In this document: positions 37,703 to 46,958 of the stretch, in pieces | Layout of the letters: each line of letters starts with the position of its first letter | How positions within the stretch are numbered: the stretch's first letter is position 1 | NCBI RefSeq assembly: GCF_003012735.1 | Contig: NZ_PXYI01000005.1 | Coordinates: forward strand, 62,001 to 126,000 | Reading direction: 5' to 3' | Length of the DNA stretch: 64,000 nucleotides | Source of the DNA: Allosphingosinicella deserti | GTDB taxonomy: Bacteria; Pseudomonadota; Alphaproteobacteria; Sphingomonadales; Sphingomonadaceae | Program-made: the position numbers and the translations under genes | Notes under the pieces: model-generated | What the model was told of the DNA's origin: nothing | Seen by the model: the letters and a program-made list of their open reading frames with translations, nothing else | Database searches by the model: none

Positions 37703-38043
37703 CCATTAGCGACACAGCATCGCGCAGATCGTCAGGCAAAGGAAAACCATCGATACGGATACTGATGGTTCCACTCCGGTTTCGGCCGCAAACGCCCGGG
37801 ATCTGATGCTCAGGTCCTTCGCCGCTCCCGGTCATCGAAGGTCCGCGTGCGGTGCAACGAAGTGGCCAATGCGTATCGCCCGCTACGACATCCTCATCCG
37901 TGATTGCCGCATTGCGAACTGTATCATCGGGGCCGATGCCGCTGGCATCATTGGGACACGCAAAGCGCAGCCGGCGATCGCGCCTGCGCGGCAAGGCGGC
38001 TACGCGTCGGCAGCTTGATCATCAATCCGTTCGAGGGGGGCGA
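37703..38043. other. Intergenic region after entericidin
   Basis: 341 bp between convergent genes. A hairpin AACCATC-N12-GATGGTT (37745-37770) may be a weak terminator for the entericidin transcript; no T run follows. An open stretch on the minus strand (37665-37994) lacks a ribosome site and recognisable domain. I see no other gene. Confidence 0.45.
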
Positions 38044-38673
38044 CTACTTCAGTCGGGAGGCCCAGATCGCATCGAGCCGCGCCTGCACCTTGGCGGCGGT
38101 CACGCCTTCAACCCGTGACAGCCCAAGCAGCTCGACGTCCGATCCGCCGAGCAGGCTGTCCTCGCGCCGGTAACCGACATCGTAAATGGCGACATCCGTG
38201 TAGGTCTCGCCACCGGTGACGAAGCGGGTGCTGATCGCCACCGGCAGGCGCAGGTCGCCCGATGCCTTGTCTGCGGCGCCGGCGGCACCGGCCTTGCGCG
38301 CCTTCTTCGCGGCATCCTTGATCCAGTCGGCCTCGATCCGCGGCTCGATCAACGTCTCGATCGTCTTGACGCCGAGCGTCGCGGGAAAAGCGATGGTCTG
38401 GCTCTGAATCGCATGCGCCGGATCCAGAGCGGTCAGCGCCATCCGCTTGCCGCCGCCCTGTGCCTTCAGCACGAGCGCCTTGGACAGCGCTGCGCGACGC
38501 TGCTTCTCCTGTGCCTTCTCGGCCTGACTGGCGCTGCGTTCGGTATAGCTGTTCCACAAGGTGAGCCCCGAGATCACCACCGCGATCACCGCCAAGATCT
38601 CGCCGAGCGTGATCCAGCGCCGGCGAATGGCGGCCGCCTCCGCCGCCTGGGAACGAGTCTCAGGTTCCGCCAT
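38044..38673 (-). CDS. Membrane-anchored protein of unknown function
   Basis: A 209-residue product. The ATG at 38673 is 7 nt after GGAGGAG, better placed than the ATG at 38679. One membrane helix (WITLGEILAVIAVVISGLTLW) is followed by a charged coiled stretch (SQAEKAQEKQRRAALSKAL) and a soluble domain with RLPVAISTRFVTGG and TDVAIYDVGYRRE. No family recognised. It is probably anchored with the main domain on the outer face or periplasmic side; orientation is inferred only. Confidence 0.65.
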   Translation of the reverse strand: MAEPETRSQAAEAAAIRRRWITLGEILAVIAVVISGLTLWNSYTERSASQAEKAQEKQRRAALSKALVLKAQGGGKRMALTALDPAHAIQSQTIAFPATLGVKTIETLIEPRIEADWIKDAAKKARKAGAAGAADKASGDLRLPVAISTRFVTGGETYTDVAIYDVGYRREDSLLGGSDVELLGLSRVEGVTAAKVQARLDAIWASRLK

Positions 38674-38774
38674 TGTCATTCTCCTCCACGCCCGACACCC
38701 GCCGTCATCACCGCCGATCGCTCTGCCAATGCCGGGATCGGACGACGAGTTCCAGTGGAGGAGTGATGCAGGGA

Positions 38775-39140
38775 CTAGCTGAGCTGGTCTTCGAGGCTGC
38801 GGGTCCGAGCGGTGATCTCTTCACCGGTGTGCTTGGTCGACGCCGGCTCGATCAGCATCACCCAGCATTCCTCCTCCGCCACCGGATTGTGCCGAACCCC
38901 GCGCGGCACGGTCAGGAACTCGCCCTCGGCGAGATGCACCGGACCATCCTCGAAGTCGATGCGCAGCGCACCCTTGACGATGTAGAAGAGCTCGTCCTCG
39001 CCCTCGTGCGCGTGCCATACGAATTCACCCTTGAGCTTGGCGGCCTTGAGCAACTGATCGTTCACGCGCCCGATCACCTTGGGCGACCAGTAATCGGTCA
39101 CCCGCTCGAAGGCTTCGGTCAGCGCAACAGGGGAAAGCAT
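38775..39140 (-). CDS. Cupin domain protein
   Basis: A 121-residue protein, ATG 39140 after GGAGAA. The cupin metal motifs are FVWHAHEGEDELFYIVKG (motif 1 with His and Glu) and TVPRGVRHNP (motif 2 His). The single-domain cupin may bind metal and act as a small enzyme or sensor; the ligand is unknown. It follows the MFS gene on the same strand with a 59-nt gap. Confidence 0.85.
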   Translation of the reverse strand: MLSPVALTEAFERVTDYWSPKVIGRVNDQLLKAAKLKGEFVWHAHEGEDELFYIVKGALRIDFEDGPVHLAEGEFLTVPRGVRHNPVAEEECWVMLIEPASTKHTGEEITARTRSLEDQLS

Positions 39141-39199
39141 CGCGTTCTCCTCGGTGGTCCGTTCGCATAACCGATGTCGACCATCGATGTGAACGCCGT

Positions 39200-40462
39200 T
39201 CATGCTCGGAGCGTCTCGGCATCCACTCCGAGACGGCGCGATGACGCTCCTGCCGCAATCCGCTGCCCGACATAGGCGACCAACGCAGAGCCGCAGAGGA
39301 TCAGGGCGCCGGCGGAGAACGCGGCCTGGTATCCGCCGAAATCGTAGAGCAGGCCGCCAAGCGCCGCTCCGGCGGTGATGGCGAGCTGGACGGCGCCGAC
39401 CATCAGGCCGCCACCGGTTTCGGCGTCGTCGGGCAGAACCTTGCTGAGCCAGGTCCACCACGCCACCGGCGCGGCGGTGCCGACCAGACCCCAGCCGGCG
39501 AGCAGGGCCGCAGTCGCGAGCGGCGACGTGCCGGTCGCCACCAGCGCGACGGCAAGCACCGCGAGGACGATCGGAGCCGCGATCAGCAGGCTGTCGAGCC
39601 AAGCCCGCAGCAGCAGACCGATCAGAGAGGTTCCGAGGAGACCGGCGCCACCCATCACGAGCAGGATCAGCGACAGGGTGGAAACGCTCACCTGCGTGAC
39701 CGTCTCCAGGAACGGCCGCAAATAGGTGAACAGCGCGAACTGGCCCATGAACAGCAGCGACACGGCCGCGATGCCGAGCGGAACCCGCGGCCGCTGAAGA
39801 ACCTTGAGGATGTTGCTCGCACCCGCCTCACGGTCGGACGGCATCGAGGGTAAGGTGGCGAGTAGCCAGACGAGCGTCACCACGGCCAGAGGGACGACGC
39901 TGAAGAAGGCGCCGCGCCAGCCGATATATTGGCCGAGGAAGCTGCCGAGCGGCGCGGCGATCGTCGTCGCCAGCGCATTGCCGCCATTGAGCAGCGCCAG
40001 TGCTCGAGGAACCTCGTCCTCGCGCACCAGCCGCATCACGGTCGAGGCCGACATCGACCAGAAGCCGCCGATCACCACCCCGACCAGCGCCCGGCCGATC
40101 ATCAGCACTGCGAAGCTCGGGGCAAAGGCGACGATCAGGCCCGAGACGATCATCAGCAGGGTGAGGCCGAGCAGCAGGTGGCGGCGATCGATACCGTGTG
40201 TGGCCGAGGCGATGAGCAGGCTCGTCACCACCGCGAAGATCCCTGAGACGGAGATCGCCTGTCCCGCGCCGCCCTCGCTCAGGTGAAGATCGGCGGCGAT
40301 CGGAGTCAGCAGACTGACCGGCATGAACTCCGACGCGATCAGCGTTGCGACGCACAGGGTCAGCGCGAACACCGCGCCCCATCCCTGGCGTGCCGAGGGC
40401 ATTGCGGCACCCGCGCCGAGCGCCGCGCCGTCGGCTGGAGCGCCATCGGATCTGGTGATCAT
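39200..40462 (-). CDS. MFS transporter, drug/arabinose-efflux type
   Basis: A 420-residue protein with 12 predicted hydrophobic helices. ATG 40462 follows AAGGA. The opening GWGAVFALTLCVATLIASEFMPVSLL and the loop GHxxDRRHLLLG are typical of the DHA1 efflux group (YdhP/AraJ-like). Substrate unknown. It lies downstream of a LysR gene in the same direction (156-nt gap), which probably controls it. Confidence 0.88.
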   Translation of the reverse strand: MITRSDGAPADGAALGAGAAMPSARQGWGAVFALTLCVATLIASEFMPVSLLTPIAADLHLSEGGAGQAISVSGIFAVVTSLLIASATHGIDRRHLLLGLTLLMIVSGLIVAFAPSFAVLMIGRALVGVVIGGFWSMSASTVMRLVREDEVPRALALLNGGNALATTIAAPLGSFLGQYIGWRGAFFSVVPLAVVTLVWLLATLPSMPSDREAGASNILKVLQRPRVPLGIAAVSLLFMGQFALFTYLRPFLETVTQVSVSTLSLILLVMGGAGLLGTSLIGLLLRAWLDSLLIAAPIVLAVLAVALVATGTSPLATAALLAGWGLVGTAAPVAWWTWLSKVLPDDAETGGGLMVGAVQLAITAGAALGGLLYDFGGYQAAFSAGALILCGSALVAYVGQRIAAGASSRRLGVDAETLRA

Positions 40463-40618
40463 GAGATAGTCCTTGCTCGATGAAGGTTGCGCATCGTGGC
40501 TCAGAGCTTGCGCCGACAGCGAGCAAGATAGGCGAGGGGACTGCCGCATGTGAGCCGGAGCGTGTTCGATGGAGCGTTGCACGCCGCTCATCGTCGAAGT
40601 GGCCCCACGAGGGGCAGG

Positions 40619-41527
40619 TCAGAGCCCCAGCGGCTGCACCTCGCGGATGAGATCGATCAGCAGGCGCAGGCCGGTGGGGAGCTGACGCCGCCCGGAATAA
40701 TAGATGTGGAGCCCAGGGCCGATCGGCGACCAATCGTCCAGCACCGTCTGCAGCGTGCCGGCGCGCACCTGCTCGGCGGCGCACGGTTCGGGAAGGTACA
40801 TCAGGCCGGCACCCTGTTCGGCGAGCGCCAGTGCGAGCTGGGTCTCGTCGAGCGTGATCGCGCCGGGGACATCCACCTCCAGCGTCTCGGCGCCGCGCTC
40901 GAACTCCCAATGGTAGACGCGATCGTCGCCAAGCCGGATCCGGAAGCAGCGATAGCCGTGGAGGTCGCGGGGATGAACGGGCGTTCCGTGCCGCGCGAAA
41001 TAACCGGGTGCACCGACCACCACCCATTTTATGTCCGCGGACAACCTTTGCGCGATCATGTCCTCGGGCACGGTGCCGCCGTAGCGGATGCCGGCGTCGA
41101 ATCCCCGTTCGATCACGTCGACCAGATGGTTGCTCACCGACACGTCGACCTCGATGTCGGGATAGCGCTCGACGAACACCGGCATCACCGGCGCGAGCAG
41201 CAGGGTTCCGGCATGTTCGGGAACGTTGATCCGAATCCTCCCGGTCGGAGCATCGCGGAAGCGGTTGAGCTTCTCCACCGCCTCGCCGATCGTGTCGAAC
41301 GGATTCGCGATCGCCGCCTGCAGCTCTTCGCCGGCGGCCGTGAGCATCACGCTGCGATTGGTGCGGTTGAACAGCCGCACGCCGAGCCGCGTCTCCAGCC
41401 CCTTCAAGGAATGGCTGAGCGCCGAGGCACTGACGCCGAGTTCCAGGCCGGCCCGCCGGAAGCTGCGGTGCTTGGCGATGGCCAGGAAGTAGGCGAGATC
41501 CGCCAGATCGGAGCGGCCGAACTGCAT
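40619..41527 (-). CDS. LysR family transcriptional regulator
   Basis: A 302-residue LysR protein: HTH SFRRAGLELGVSASALSHSLKGLETRLG followed by VRLFNRTNRSVMLTAAGEEL and an effector domain with RIRINVPEHAGTLLL and YPDIEVDVSVSNHLVDVIERGFDAGIRYG. It closely resembles the second LysR at 50906, suggesting two related regulators flank the 41585-50500 operon. It is downstream of that operon and upstream of the MFS gene, both on the same strand. Confidence 0.93.
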   Translation of the reverse strand: MQFGRSDLADLAYFLAIAKHRSFRRAGLELGVSASALSHSLKGLETRLGVRLFNRTNRSVMLTAAGEELQAAIANPFDTIGEAVEKLNRFRDAPTGRIRINVPEHAGTLLLAPVMPVFVERYPDIEVDVSVSNHLVDVIERGFDAGIRYGGTVPEDMIAQRLSADIKWVVVGAPGYFARHGTPVHPRDLHGYRCFRIRLGDDRVYHWEFERGAETLEVDVPGAITLDETQLALALAEQGAGLMYLPEPCAAEQVRAGTLQTVLDDWSPIGPGLHIYYSGRRQLPTGLRLLIDLIREVQPLGL

Positions 41528-41584
41528 GACGGACTTGTGAACGCTACGGCGAGGGATGGCAATTCCGAGGCCGCGCGTGCCGCC

Positions 41585-42229
41585 TCAGCCGCTGACGGTG
41601 AGCAGGATCTCGCCGCCGATCGGCGCCAGCGTCCGCGGCGCCGGGGATTGGGCGAGGATCGCCTCGCTCTCCTTCGGCATCCCGTCGATCGGTTTGCCCT
41701 CCTTGGTCTGGAAGGTCGCGGTGAAGCCGAGGCGCTCGATCAGGCTCTGGCCATCGGCGACGGTGCGTCCGGTCAGCTCCGGCACCGGCCGCCGGTCGTC
41801 GAGCGCCATCGGCGGCGGCACCGGCACGATCTTGAACGTCAGCCGCGCGCTTGCGGAGGCCTCGTAGCCGAAGCGATTGGCGAAACCTGCATCCACCGGC
41901 GTCACATAGGCGCGAGATTGGAGCAGCCGCGGCGTTCCAGGCGCCGCATTGGCACTGCCGTTGCTGGCGCCGCTGCCGCTGACACGCATCGAAACCTGCA
42001 CTTCGCAGCTGGTTTCGGGAAGGACGTAGAAGGTCGGACGGTAGCCGATCTCGCGCAGCATGTCCGTGCCTGCATCGCCGTCCGTCTCGTAGAGGCTCAG
42101 CGTCGCCTGCAGCGAGGCGTGGTCGAGCGCGGCCTGAGCGTCGGCGACGCCGCGCCCGATCGAGGCAATCACATCGCCCAGCGGGGAAGCGAACCCGTCG
42201 CTCATCGCTTCCTTCAGCGGATCACTCAT
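41585..42229 (-). CDS. Gene J: module protein with C-terminal PASTA-like domain
   Basis: A 214-residue product, last gene of the ten-gene operon. The shared module is seen as PLGDVIASIGRGVADAQAALD (about 16-36), IGYRPTFYVLPETSCEVQVSM (about 61-81) and a tail version FGYEASASARLTFKIVPVPPP (about 120-140). Residues about 148-214 (VPELTGRTVADGQSLIERLG followed by ILAQSPAPRTLAPIGGEI) resemble a PASTA domain, which binds peptidoglycan or lactams elsewhere. There is no signal peptide. 19 nt separate it from gene I. Function unknown. Confidence 0.78.
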   Translation of the reverse strand: MSDPLKEAMSDGFASPLGDVIASIGRGVADAQAALDHASLQATLSLYETDGDAGTDMLREIGYRPTFYVLPETSCEVQVSMRVSGSGASNGSANAAPGTPRLLQSRAYVTPVDAGFANRFGYEASASARLTFKIVPVPPPMALDDRRPVPELTGRTVADGQSLIERLGFTATFQTKEGKPIDGMPKESEAILAQSPAPRTLAPIGGEILLTVSG

Positions 42230-42248
42230 GTCCTGCTCCCTGCCTCAC

Positions 42249-43364
42249 TCACGTTCCCGCCGCGAACACTGCCAGCACCGTCGACCCGCGTGCTGCCGAA
42301 TTGCCGGCGCCGGGGGCCTGGAGCATCGCCTGACCCGGCGCGCAGTCCGGATTGATGCCGAGCGGCCCCTGGCTGACTTCGAGCACCAATCCGACCGAGG
42401 CGAGCACCCGGCGGGCGGCGCCTTCCGTCAAGAAGCGGATATCGGGCACCTGGACCCCGCCGTCGCCCGTCTCCGGCGCCTGGTTGGGATTGAAGGTGAT
42501 CGCGACATCGGAGAGCGACCCGGGCCGGACCGTCTTCAATTCCGCAGTCTCCGGGAAGACGAGCGAAGACCCGCCTTCGACGATCGTCTTGGCGTTGATC
42601 GACACCGATCCGAGCGAGAAACCGCGTGCCTTGAGCGCCGTCTGCGCACTGTCGATCTCGCCGCCGAGCCGAGTGGCGAAATCGCCGAGGCTGAGAGCGC
42701 CTACGGCCAGAGTCGCGACCGCGGGACCGGGCGCGGGCGGCGGCACCGGCCCCGGCGTGGAGCCCGTGCCGATCGGGCCCCGCACGGTGCCGATCCGGAT
42801 CTCTGACTGTGTAAGACGCTCCTGCAGGTCCGCGCTCTTCGCTTCCGCGGCGGCAAGCCGGACGGCGAGATCGTCGCGCTCGTTCTTCGTCCGGCCGAGT
42901 TCCGTTTCCCGCTCGGCAAGCCGCGCTTCGACATCGCGTTGCACGGCGGTGGTGGGTGCCGCGGCCGCGGCGATCCCGGCCGCGATCCCGCCGATCTGGG
43001 GCGCTTCCAGGCCGGCGCGGACGAGGCCGCCGCGCCTGGGCGCTGGGCGGGCGGCTTCGGCAATATGGACGATGTCGCCGAAATCGGCATTGAGCACGCC
43101 GGCGGCGCTGGCGGCGAGCCCCGGGACACCCCCCAGCAAGGCGGCGGGATTGGCCGTCTCGACCAGCCGGAGCATCGGAGCAATGGCGGGCTTCGCAACG
43201 CCGTCGTCCGCCTTGCCGCGGATCCTGCCGTCGCTGCCGGTGGAGGAATCGGCGATCCGCTTCCAGCCCGCGGCCATATCGAACACCTGCAGCTGTACGG
43301 ACAGGCCGGGCACTGCATTTCCGTCCGCGGCGATCAGACGCAAGGACCAGCTGATCTGCGTCAT
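42249..43364 (-). CDS. Gene I: beta domain, coiled coil and PASTA-like domain
   Basis: A 371-residue product overlapping gene H by 4 nt (ATGA). Order seen: an N-terminal transthyretin-like strand region (SWSLRLIAADGNAVPGLSVQL), a coiled coil (about 141-190, RLAERETELGRTKNERDDL), a Pro/Gly linker, a partial copy of the operon module (LGDFATRLGGEIDSAQTAL, then SVSINAKTIVEGGSS), and a C-terminal PASTA-like domain (about 302-371, VPDIRFLTEGAARRVLASVG). There is no signal peptide. The domain mix suggests a structural or adaptor part; function unknown. Confidence 0.78.
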   Translation of the reverse strand: MTQISWSLRLIAADGNAVPGLSVQLQVFDMAAGWKRIADSSTGSDGRIRGKADDGVAKPAIAPMLRLVETANPAALLGGVPGLAASAAGVLNADFGDIVHIAEAARPAPRRGGLVRAGLEAPQIGGIAAGIAAAAAPTTAVQRDVEARLAERETELGRTKNERDDLAVRLAAAEAKSADLQERLTQSEIRIGTVRGPIGTGSTPGPVPPPAPGPAVATLAVGALSLGDFATRLGGEIDSAQTALKARGFSLGSVSINAKTIVEGGSSLVFPETAELKTVRPGSLSDVAITFNPNQAPETGDGGVQVPDIRFLTEGAARRVLASVGLVLEVSQGPLGINPDCAPGQAMLQAPGAGNSAARGSTVLAVFAAGT

Positions 43365-44014
43365 CCCACTTCCTCCATCAGGATCACGCCCCGCGCAGAC
43401 GCGGTTCCCAGTGTCGCCGTGATGACCACGACCTGACGCGCATTCTGCTTTGAATCGATCCGCAGTCTCGTCGTCGCCACGCCATCGGCACCGGTCGTCA
43501 GCACCGCCGCATCCAGCCGCGTGCCGGAACCGCGGGCGAATGCCGGGGCGCCCCGCGCCAGCGAGAGCGTCGTCGAGGCCTCCGTGTCGATGTTGAGCTC
43601 GATCGGCTGGTTGGCGAGCGTCTCCCCTGCGCTGTTGGTGACGGTGACGGCGATGGACGCGAAGCCGCCGATGTTTCCCCCGGTTGCCACCGAAAGTCTC
43701 GGCAGCGGCAGGCCCTCGCCCGGCGGCACTGCGATCAGCCGGCCCGAGACGCTGCTTTGCGCGGCGCTGCTCGTCGATCCCTTCGGCGCCGCCATCAGCA
43801 TGGCGATCGGGCGGCCGCCGCTGTCCGTCTTGGTGGTCATCTCGACCTTGATCGTGAAATCCAGATAGGGGAGGTGATAGGTGGCGAGCGGCAAGCCGTT
43901 GCCGTCCACCGACGGCCCCTGGTCGAGCGCGGCTTGGGCCTCACGAACGCCCTCGGCGATTGCCACCAGCAATTCCTCGATGGAATTGCCCATCAATCGG
44001 GTTTCGTCCGCCAT
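43361..44014 (-). CDS. Gene H: module protein with Ig-like domain
   Basis: A 217-residue product. It begins with a short form of the operon module (IEELLVAIAEGVREAQAALD, then YLDFTIKVEMTTKTDSGG) and has a bacterial Ig-like domain of the BIG_1 kind in its second half (SIAVTVTNSAGETLANQPIEL, LTTGADGVATTRLRI). The Ig-like part is usually found in outer-surface adhesins, yet there is no signal peptide here. Its ATG shares 1 nt with the gene G stop (TGATG). Function unknown. Confidence 0.78.
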   Translation of the reverse strand: MADETRLMGNSIEELLVAIAEGVREAQAALDQGPSVDGNGLPLATYHLPYLDFTIKVEMTTKTDSGGRPIAMLMAAPKGSTSSAAQSSVSGRLIAVPPGEGLPLPRLSVATGGNIGGFASIAVTVTNSAGETLANQPIELNIDTEASTTLSLARGAPAFARGSGTRLDAAVLTTGADGVATTRLRIDSKQNARQVVVITATLGTASARGVILMEEVG

Positions 44015-45018
44015 CAGGCGCCTTCCTCGCGCTTGGCCTTGAGCCGCTCGATCGCGCGTTCGCGCCGCGCCTCGTCGTTCGCCGCGTCGGCTGCCCGCAG
44101 TTCCCGCACGTCGCGGGCGAGGTTGCGCAGCTTGTCGGATTGTTCGCCGACCTGATCGATCGTGCCGACCGCAACCTTGAGCAAGGCCTTCATCCGCCGG
44201 TCATAGCCGTCGCCCTTGCCGAGCGCCGGGACCGCGCGCCGCGCCCGTTCGGCCCATTCGTCGGGGATCGCGCGGCGCGCCCGATCGAGAGCCGCGTCGA
44301 CCTGGCGCGGCTTGTCGCGCACCTTTTCCCAGCGGTCGAACGCCCGATCGAGAATTCCGCTCGAGCCTGGATCGCCGGACGCGCGGCGCGGTCTGGATTG
44401 CTCCTCCTCAGCGCGGCGGCGGGGTCGCGACGGCTCGGGCGCAGCCCGGCGGCGTGGGGCGGCGTCGGCATTGAACAAGGGCCGCGCCGCGTCGCGTGCC
44501 GCGGAGAAGGCGTCGGTCGCGGCGGGCGTTCCGCCTCCGCCCGGAGTCTCGCCGGGAGTGGCGCGAAGCGCCGGCGGTGCCGGGGTGGCGCGTGGATCGA
44601 GGCCGCCGAGCATCCGCCCCGCGATCGACCGTATCTGGTCGGCGGCGGAGTTCCTCGCGTGGCGCGGGCGATCGGTGCTTTGATCGGTCGGCGCCCGTGC
44701 CGCCCGCCCGGCGCGCTCGGCAGATCCGGCGCCGCGTGCCTCACGGGAGTCCGTCCAGCGCCGCATCTCGGCACGCCGCTCCGCGAGCGGGGCGACCGCA
44801 AAACGAGGATCGCCGCCTGGCGCCGCGCCGCCGGCGCGAACCGCCTCGATCGAGGCCTGCAGCGCCTCGCGCTCCTTGACCAGGGCGGCAAGCCCGGGAG
44901 AAACGCTCGCCGGATCGATCGCCGGTGCAGACGAGGTCGCCACGCCCGCCCCAGCCCGCCGTTCCGGGGGAAGCGGTGCCTTGCCGCGCTTCAGCGCATC
45001 GCGCCACGGTGCCGCCAT
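44014..45018 (-). CDS. Gene G: Arg/Ala-rich low-complexity protein
   Basis: A 334-residue, strongly basic protein. Most is disordered-looking (Ala, Arg, Pro, Gly), with a helical C-terminus (MKALLKVAVGTIDQVGEQSDKLRNLARDVREL and AIERLKAKREEG). No domain recognised. It lacks the module found in its neighbours. The gene is 2 nt from gene F and overlaps gene H by 1 nt, so it is part of the operon. A linker or nucleic-acid/polyanion-binding role could be guessed from charge only. Confidence 0.75.
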   Translation of the reverse strand: MAAPWRDALKRGKAPLPPERRAGAGVATSSAPAIDPASVSPGLAALVKEREALQASIEAVRAGGAAPGGDPRFAVAPLAERRAEMRRWTDSREARGAGSAERAGRAARAPTDQSTDRPRHARNSAADQIRSIAGRMLGGLDPRATPAPPALRATPGETPGGGGTPAATDAFSAARDAARPLFNADAAPRRRAAPEPSRPRRRAEEEQSRPRRASGDPGSSGILDRAFDRWEKVRDKPRQVDAALDRARRAIPDEWAERARRAVPALGKGDGYDRRMKALLKVAVGTIDQVGEQSDKLRNLARDVRELRAADAANDEARRERAIERLKAKREEGA

Positions 45019-45020
45019 GC

Positions 45021-45590
45021 TCAGGCCTCCGGCGCCGCGCGCTTGGCGAGCAGGGCGCGGATTCGTTCCTCCAGCACCGCCGGCGGCGGAACGGGTACAA
45101 GCTTGGTTCGCATCAGGCTCGATCCTTCCGCACTATATTGATATTTCGACGCGAAGCTCGCGCTCACCGAACTCGTCGACACCGAACCGCCGGCCGCGAA
45201 CGGCACGGCGAAGCCCTTCGCCTTAGCGGTCGTCGAGGACCGGCTGAGCTTGGCCTCGGTCGTCCGTGTCATCGAGATCGACATCTTCAGTTCGATGACG
45301 GTGTCGACGAACTGGTAGAAGGTCGGCGTGAAGCCGAGCTCCAGCAGCGAGTAGGAATTGCCGTCGCCGAAATCGATCAGGTAGCGCGGCGACTTCACGC
45401 CGGCGTCCTCGGGCAGGTTTTCGGCGTCCTCGACGTCGCCGTCATCCTCGGTCTCGTCATAGCCGGCCATCAGGCGTGCGATCCTGAGGCTCACCATGTC
45501 CATCTGCAGCTGCGCCTCGGCGACGCCGACGCCCAGCCGCTGGATCATCTCGGGGAAGGGAACGGCGAGGAGTTCGGTTCCAACACTCAT
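45021..45590 (-). CDS. Gene F: module protein, full-length form
   Basis: A 189-residue product; ATG 45590 (MSVGTELLAVPFPEMIQRLG). It shows the module in full: FPEMIQRLGVGVAEAQLQMD, LLELGFTPTFYQFVDTVIEL and a C-terminal YQYSAEGSSLMRTKLVPVPP with LEERIRALLAK. An acidic insert (DETEDDGDVEDAENLPED) follows the first helix. It is very close to gene E. No signal peptide, function unknown. The 105-nt gap before it contains a CCGGA-TCG-TCCGG hairpin. Confidence 0.82.
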   Translation of the reverse strand: MSVGTELLAVPFPEMIQRLGVGVAEAQLQMDMVSLRIARLMAGYDETEDDGDVEDAENLPEDAGVKSPRYLIDFGDGNSYSLLELGFTPTFYQFVDTVIELKMSISMTRTTEAKLSRSSTTAKAKGFAVPFAAGGSVSTSSVSASFASKYQYSAEGSSLMRTKLVPVPPPAVLEERIRALLAKRAAPEA

Positions 45591-45695
45591 CGTCGAGACT
45601 CCTGAAGTGGTACCTGGCCGGATCGTCCGGCGCTCAGGCAAACGGTGAAGACTGGCGCCTCATGCGCCGTGCCCGGCTCTTGGCCGGGGCCGGAT

Positions 45696-46457
45696 TTACG
45701 GAGAGGGTGGCGGCGGCGGCGGCGCCGACTTGGCGAGCTCGGCATCGAGTTTCTTGCGGCGGCGCTCGACATCCTCGTCCATCTGCCGACGGATACGCTC
45801 TTCGAGGATCGGCGGCGGCGGAAGCGGCACCAGCTTGGTGCGCAGCAGGCTGGATCCCTCGGCCGAATAATTGTATTTGCTCGAATAGCTGGCGTCGACC
45901 TGGCTGGTCGAAACCTGGCTCGAGGAGCGGGTCTTGCCGCCGAAGATCGCACCGAAGATGCCGCTGCCCTTGTTGAAGGTCTTGTTGCGGGTCTGGGTGT
46001 TCCGGCTCGTCGTCGTGGTGGTATATTCGCGGGTGATCTTGATCGCGATCTTCACCTCGATGATCGTGTCGACGAACTGGTAGAAGGTGGGCGTGAAGCC
46101 GAGCTCCAGCATCGACAGCCGGGTCGGCACGCGGATCAGATCGGTGTCCGAGGTTCCGGGCTTCTGGCTGTTGATGATCTGGGTGAGCGCGGTCTTGTCG
46201 CCACCGGTCATCGCTTCGTCGGCGGCGATATAGGCTTCGGCCTCGCGCACCGTCATCAGGTCGAAGCCGAAGAAGATCCGGCTGTCGTCGAAAACCTGAT
46301 TGCCCTTCTCGTCATAAATGAGCTTCAGGCCGCCCATCATCTCCGCCACCTCTATCGAGCTGGCGTCGAGCTGGACCTGACCCTCCGCGATGGCGAATGC
46401 CATCTGGCGGATCATGTCGCCCATGGGTACGTTGAGTAGTTCCTGGCCGATTGCCAT
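45696..46457 (-). CDS. Gene E: module protein, full-length form with extra insert
   Basis: A 253-residue product. Same module as gene F: PMGDMIRQMAFAIAEGQVQLD, MLELGFTPTFYQFVDTIIEV, a Thr-rich strand (REYTTTTTSRNTQTRNKT) and the tail YNYSAEGSSLLRTKLVPLPP with LEERIRRQMDEDVE, ending in a poly-Pro stretch. An insert near residues 45-110 (DDSRIFFGFDLMTVREAEAY) is unique. Genes E and F are the closest paralogs of the set. Function unknown. Confidence 0.82.
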   Translation of the reverse strand: MAIGQELLNVPMGDMIRQMAFAIAEGQVQLDASSIEVAEMMGGLKLIYDEKGNQVFDDSRIFFGFDLMTVREAEAYIAADEAMTGGDKTALTQIINSQKPGTSDTDLIRVPTRLSMLELGFTPTFYQFVDTIIEVKIAIKITREYTTTTTSRNTQTRNKTFNKGSGIFGAIFGGKTRSSSQVSTSQVDASYSSKYNYSAEGSSLLRTKLVPLPPPPILEERIRRQMDEDVERRRKKLDAELAKSAPPPPPPSP

Positions 46458-46472
46458 GTCGGTCTCCTTTCC

Positions 46473-46958
46473 TCAGGCTGTTGGCGGGGCGGGAACCGGC
46501 GGGTTCTCGCTGAGCTTGCGCAAGATCTTTTCCAGCTGCTCCGGCACCGGCAGCGACACCAGTCGCGCCGCGATCGAGCTCGTCCCTTCGGCGCTGACCG
46601 AGAATTTGCGCGCGTAGGAGACGTTGACGGTCGCGGCGACCATCACCACGCCGACATTCACGCCCACCGATGCGCCGGCGCTGACACCGAATTCGGTGGT
46701 CTCGGAAATCGAGAAACTGAGCTTGGCTTCGACCGTCGCCTCAGTGAAGGCATAGAAGGTCGGGGTGAAGCCGAGCGCCAGCAGATTGTAGCTCTCGTCG
46801 CCGATCTCGACCGCCGCCGTCGCCATCTCGGCGGCGGTGCGCACGCTGTTCTCGTCCAGCGCGCGCTGCGCATCGGCGACAGCGATGCCCAGGCGCTCAA
46901 TGATCTGCGGCAGGGGCGCCGAGACGAGCTGCTGGGTGACGGAGACGGTCTGGCTCAT
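46473..46958 (-). CDS. Gene D: minimal module protein
   Basis: A 161-residue product that consists of little more than the module: PLPQIIERLGIAVADAQRALD, LLALGFTPTFYAFTEATVEA, a Gly/Val strand region and the tail FSVSAEGTSSIAARLVSLPVP with LEKILRKLSENPP. It can serve as the reference for the module length. It overlaps gene C by 4 nt (ATGA). Function unknown. Confidence 0.82.
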   Translation of the reverse strand: MSQTVSVTQQLVSAPLPQIIERLGIAVADAQRALDENSVRTAAEMATAAVEIGDESYNLLALGFTPTFYAFTEATVEAKLSFSISETTEFGVSAGASVGVNVGVVMVAATVNVSYARKFSVSAEGTSSIAARLVSLPVPEQLEKILRKLSENPPVPAPPTA

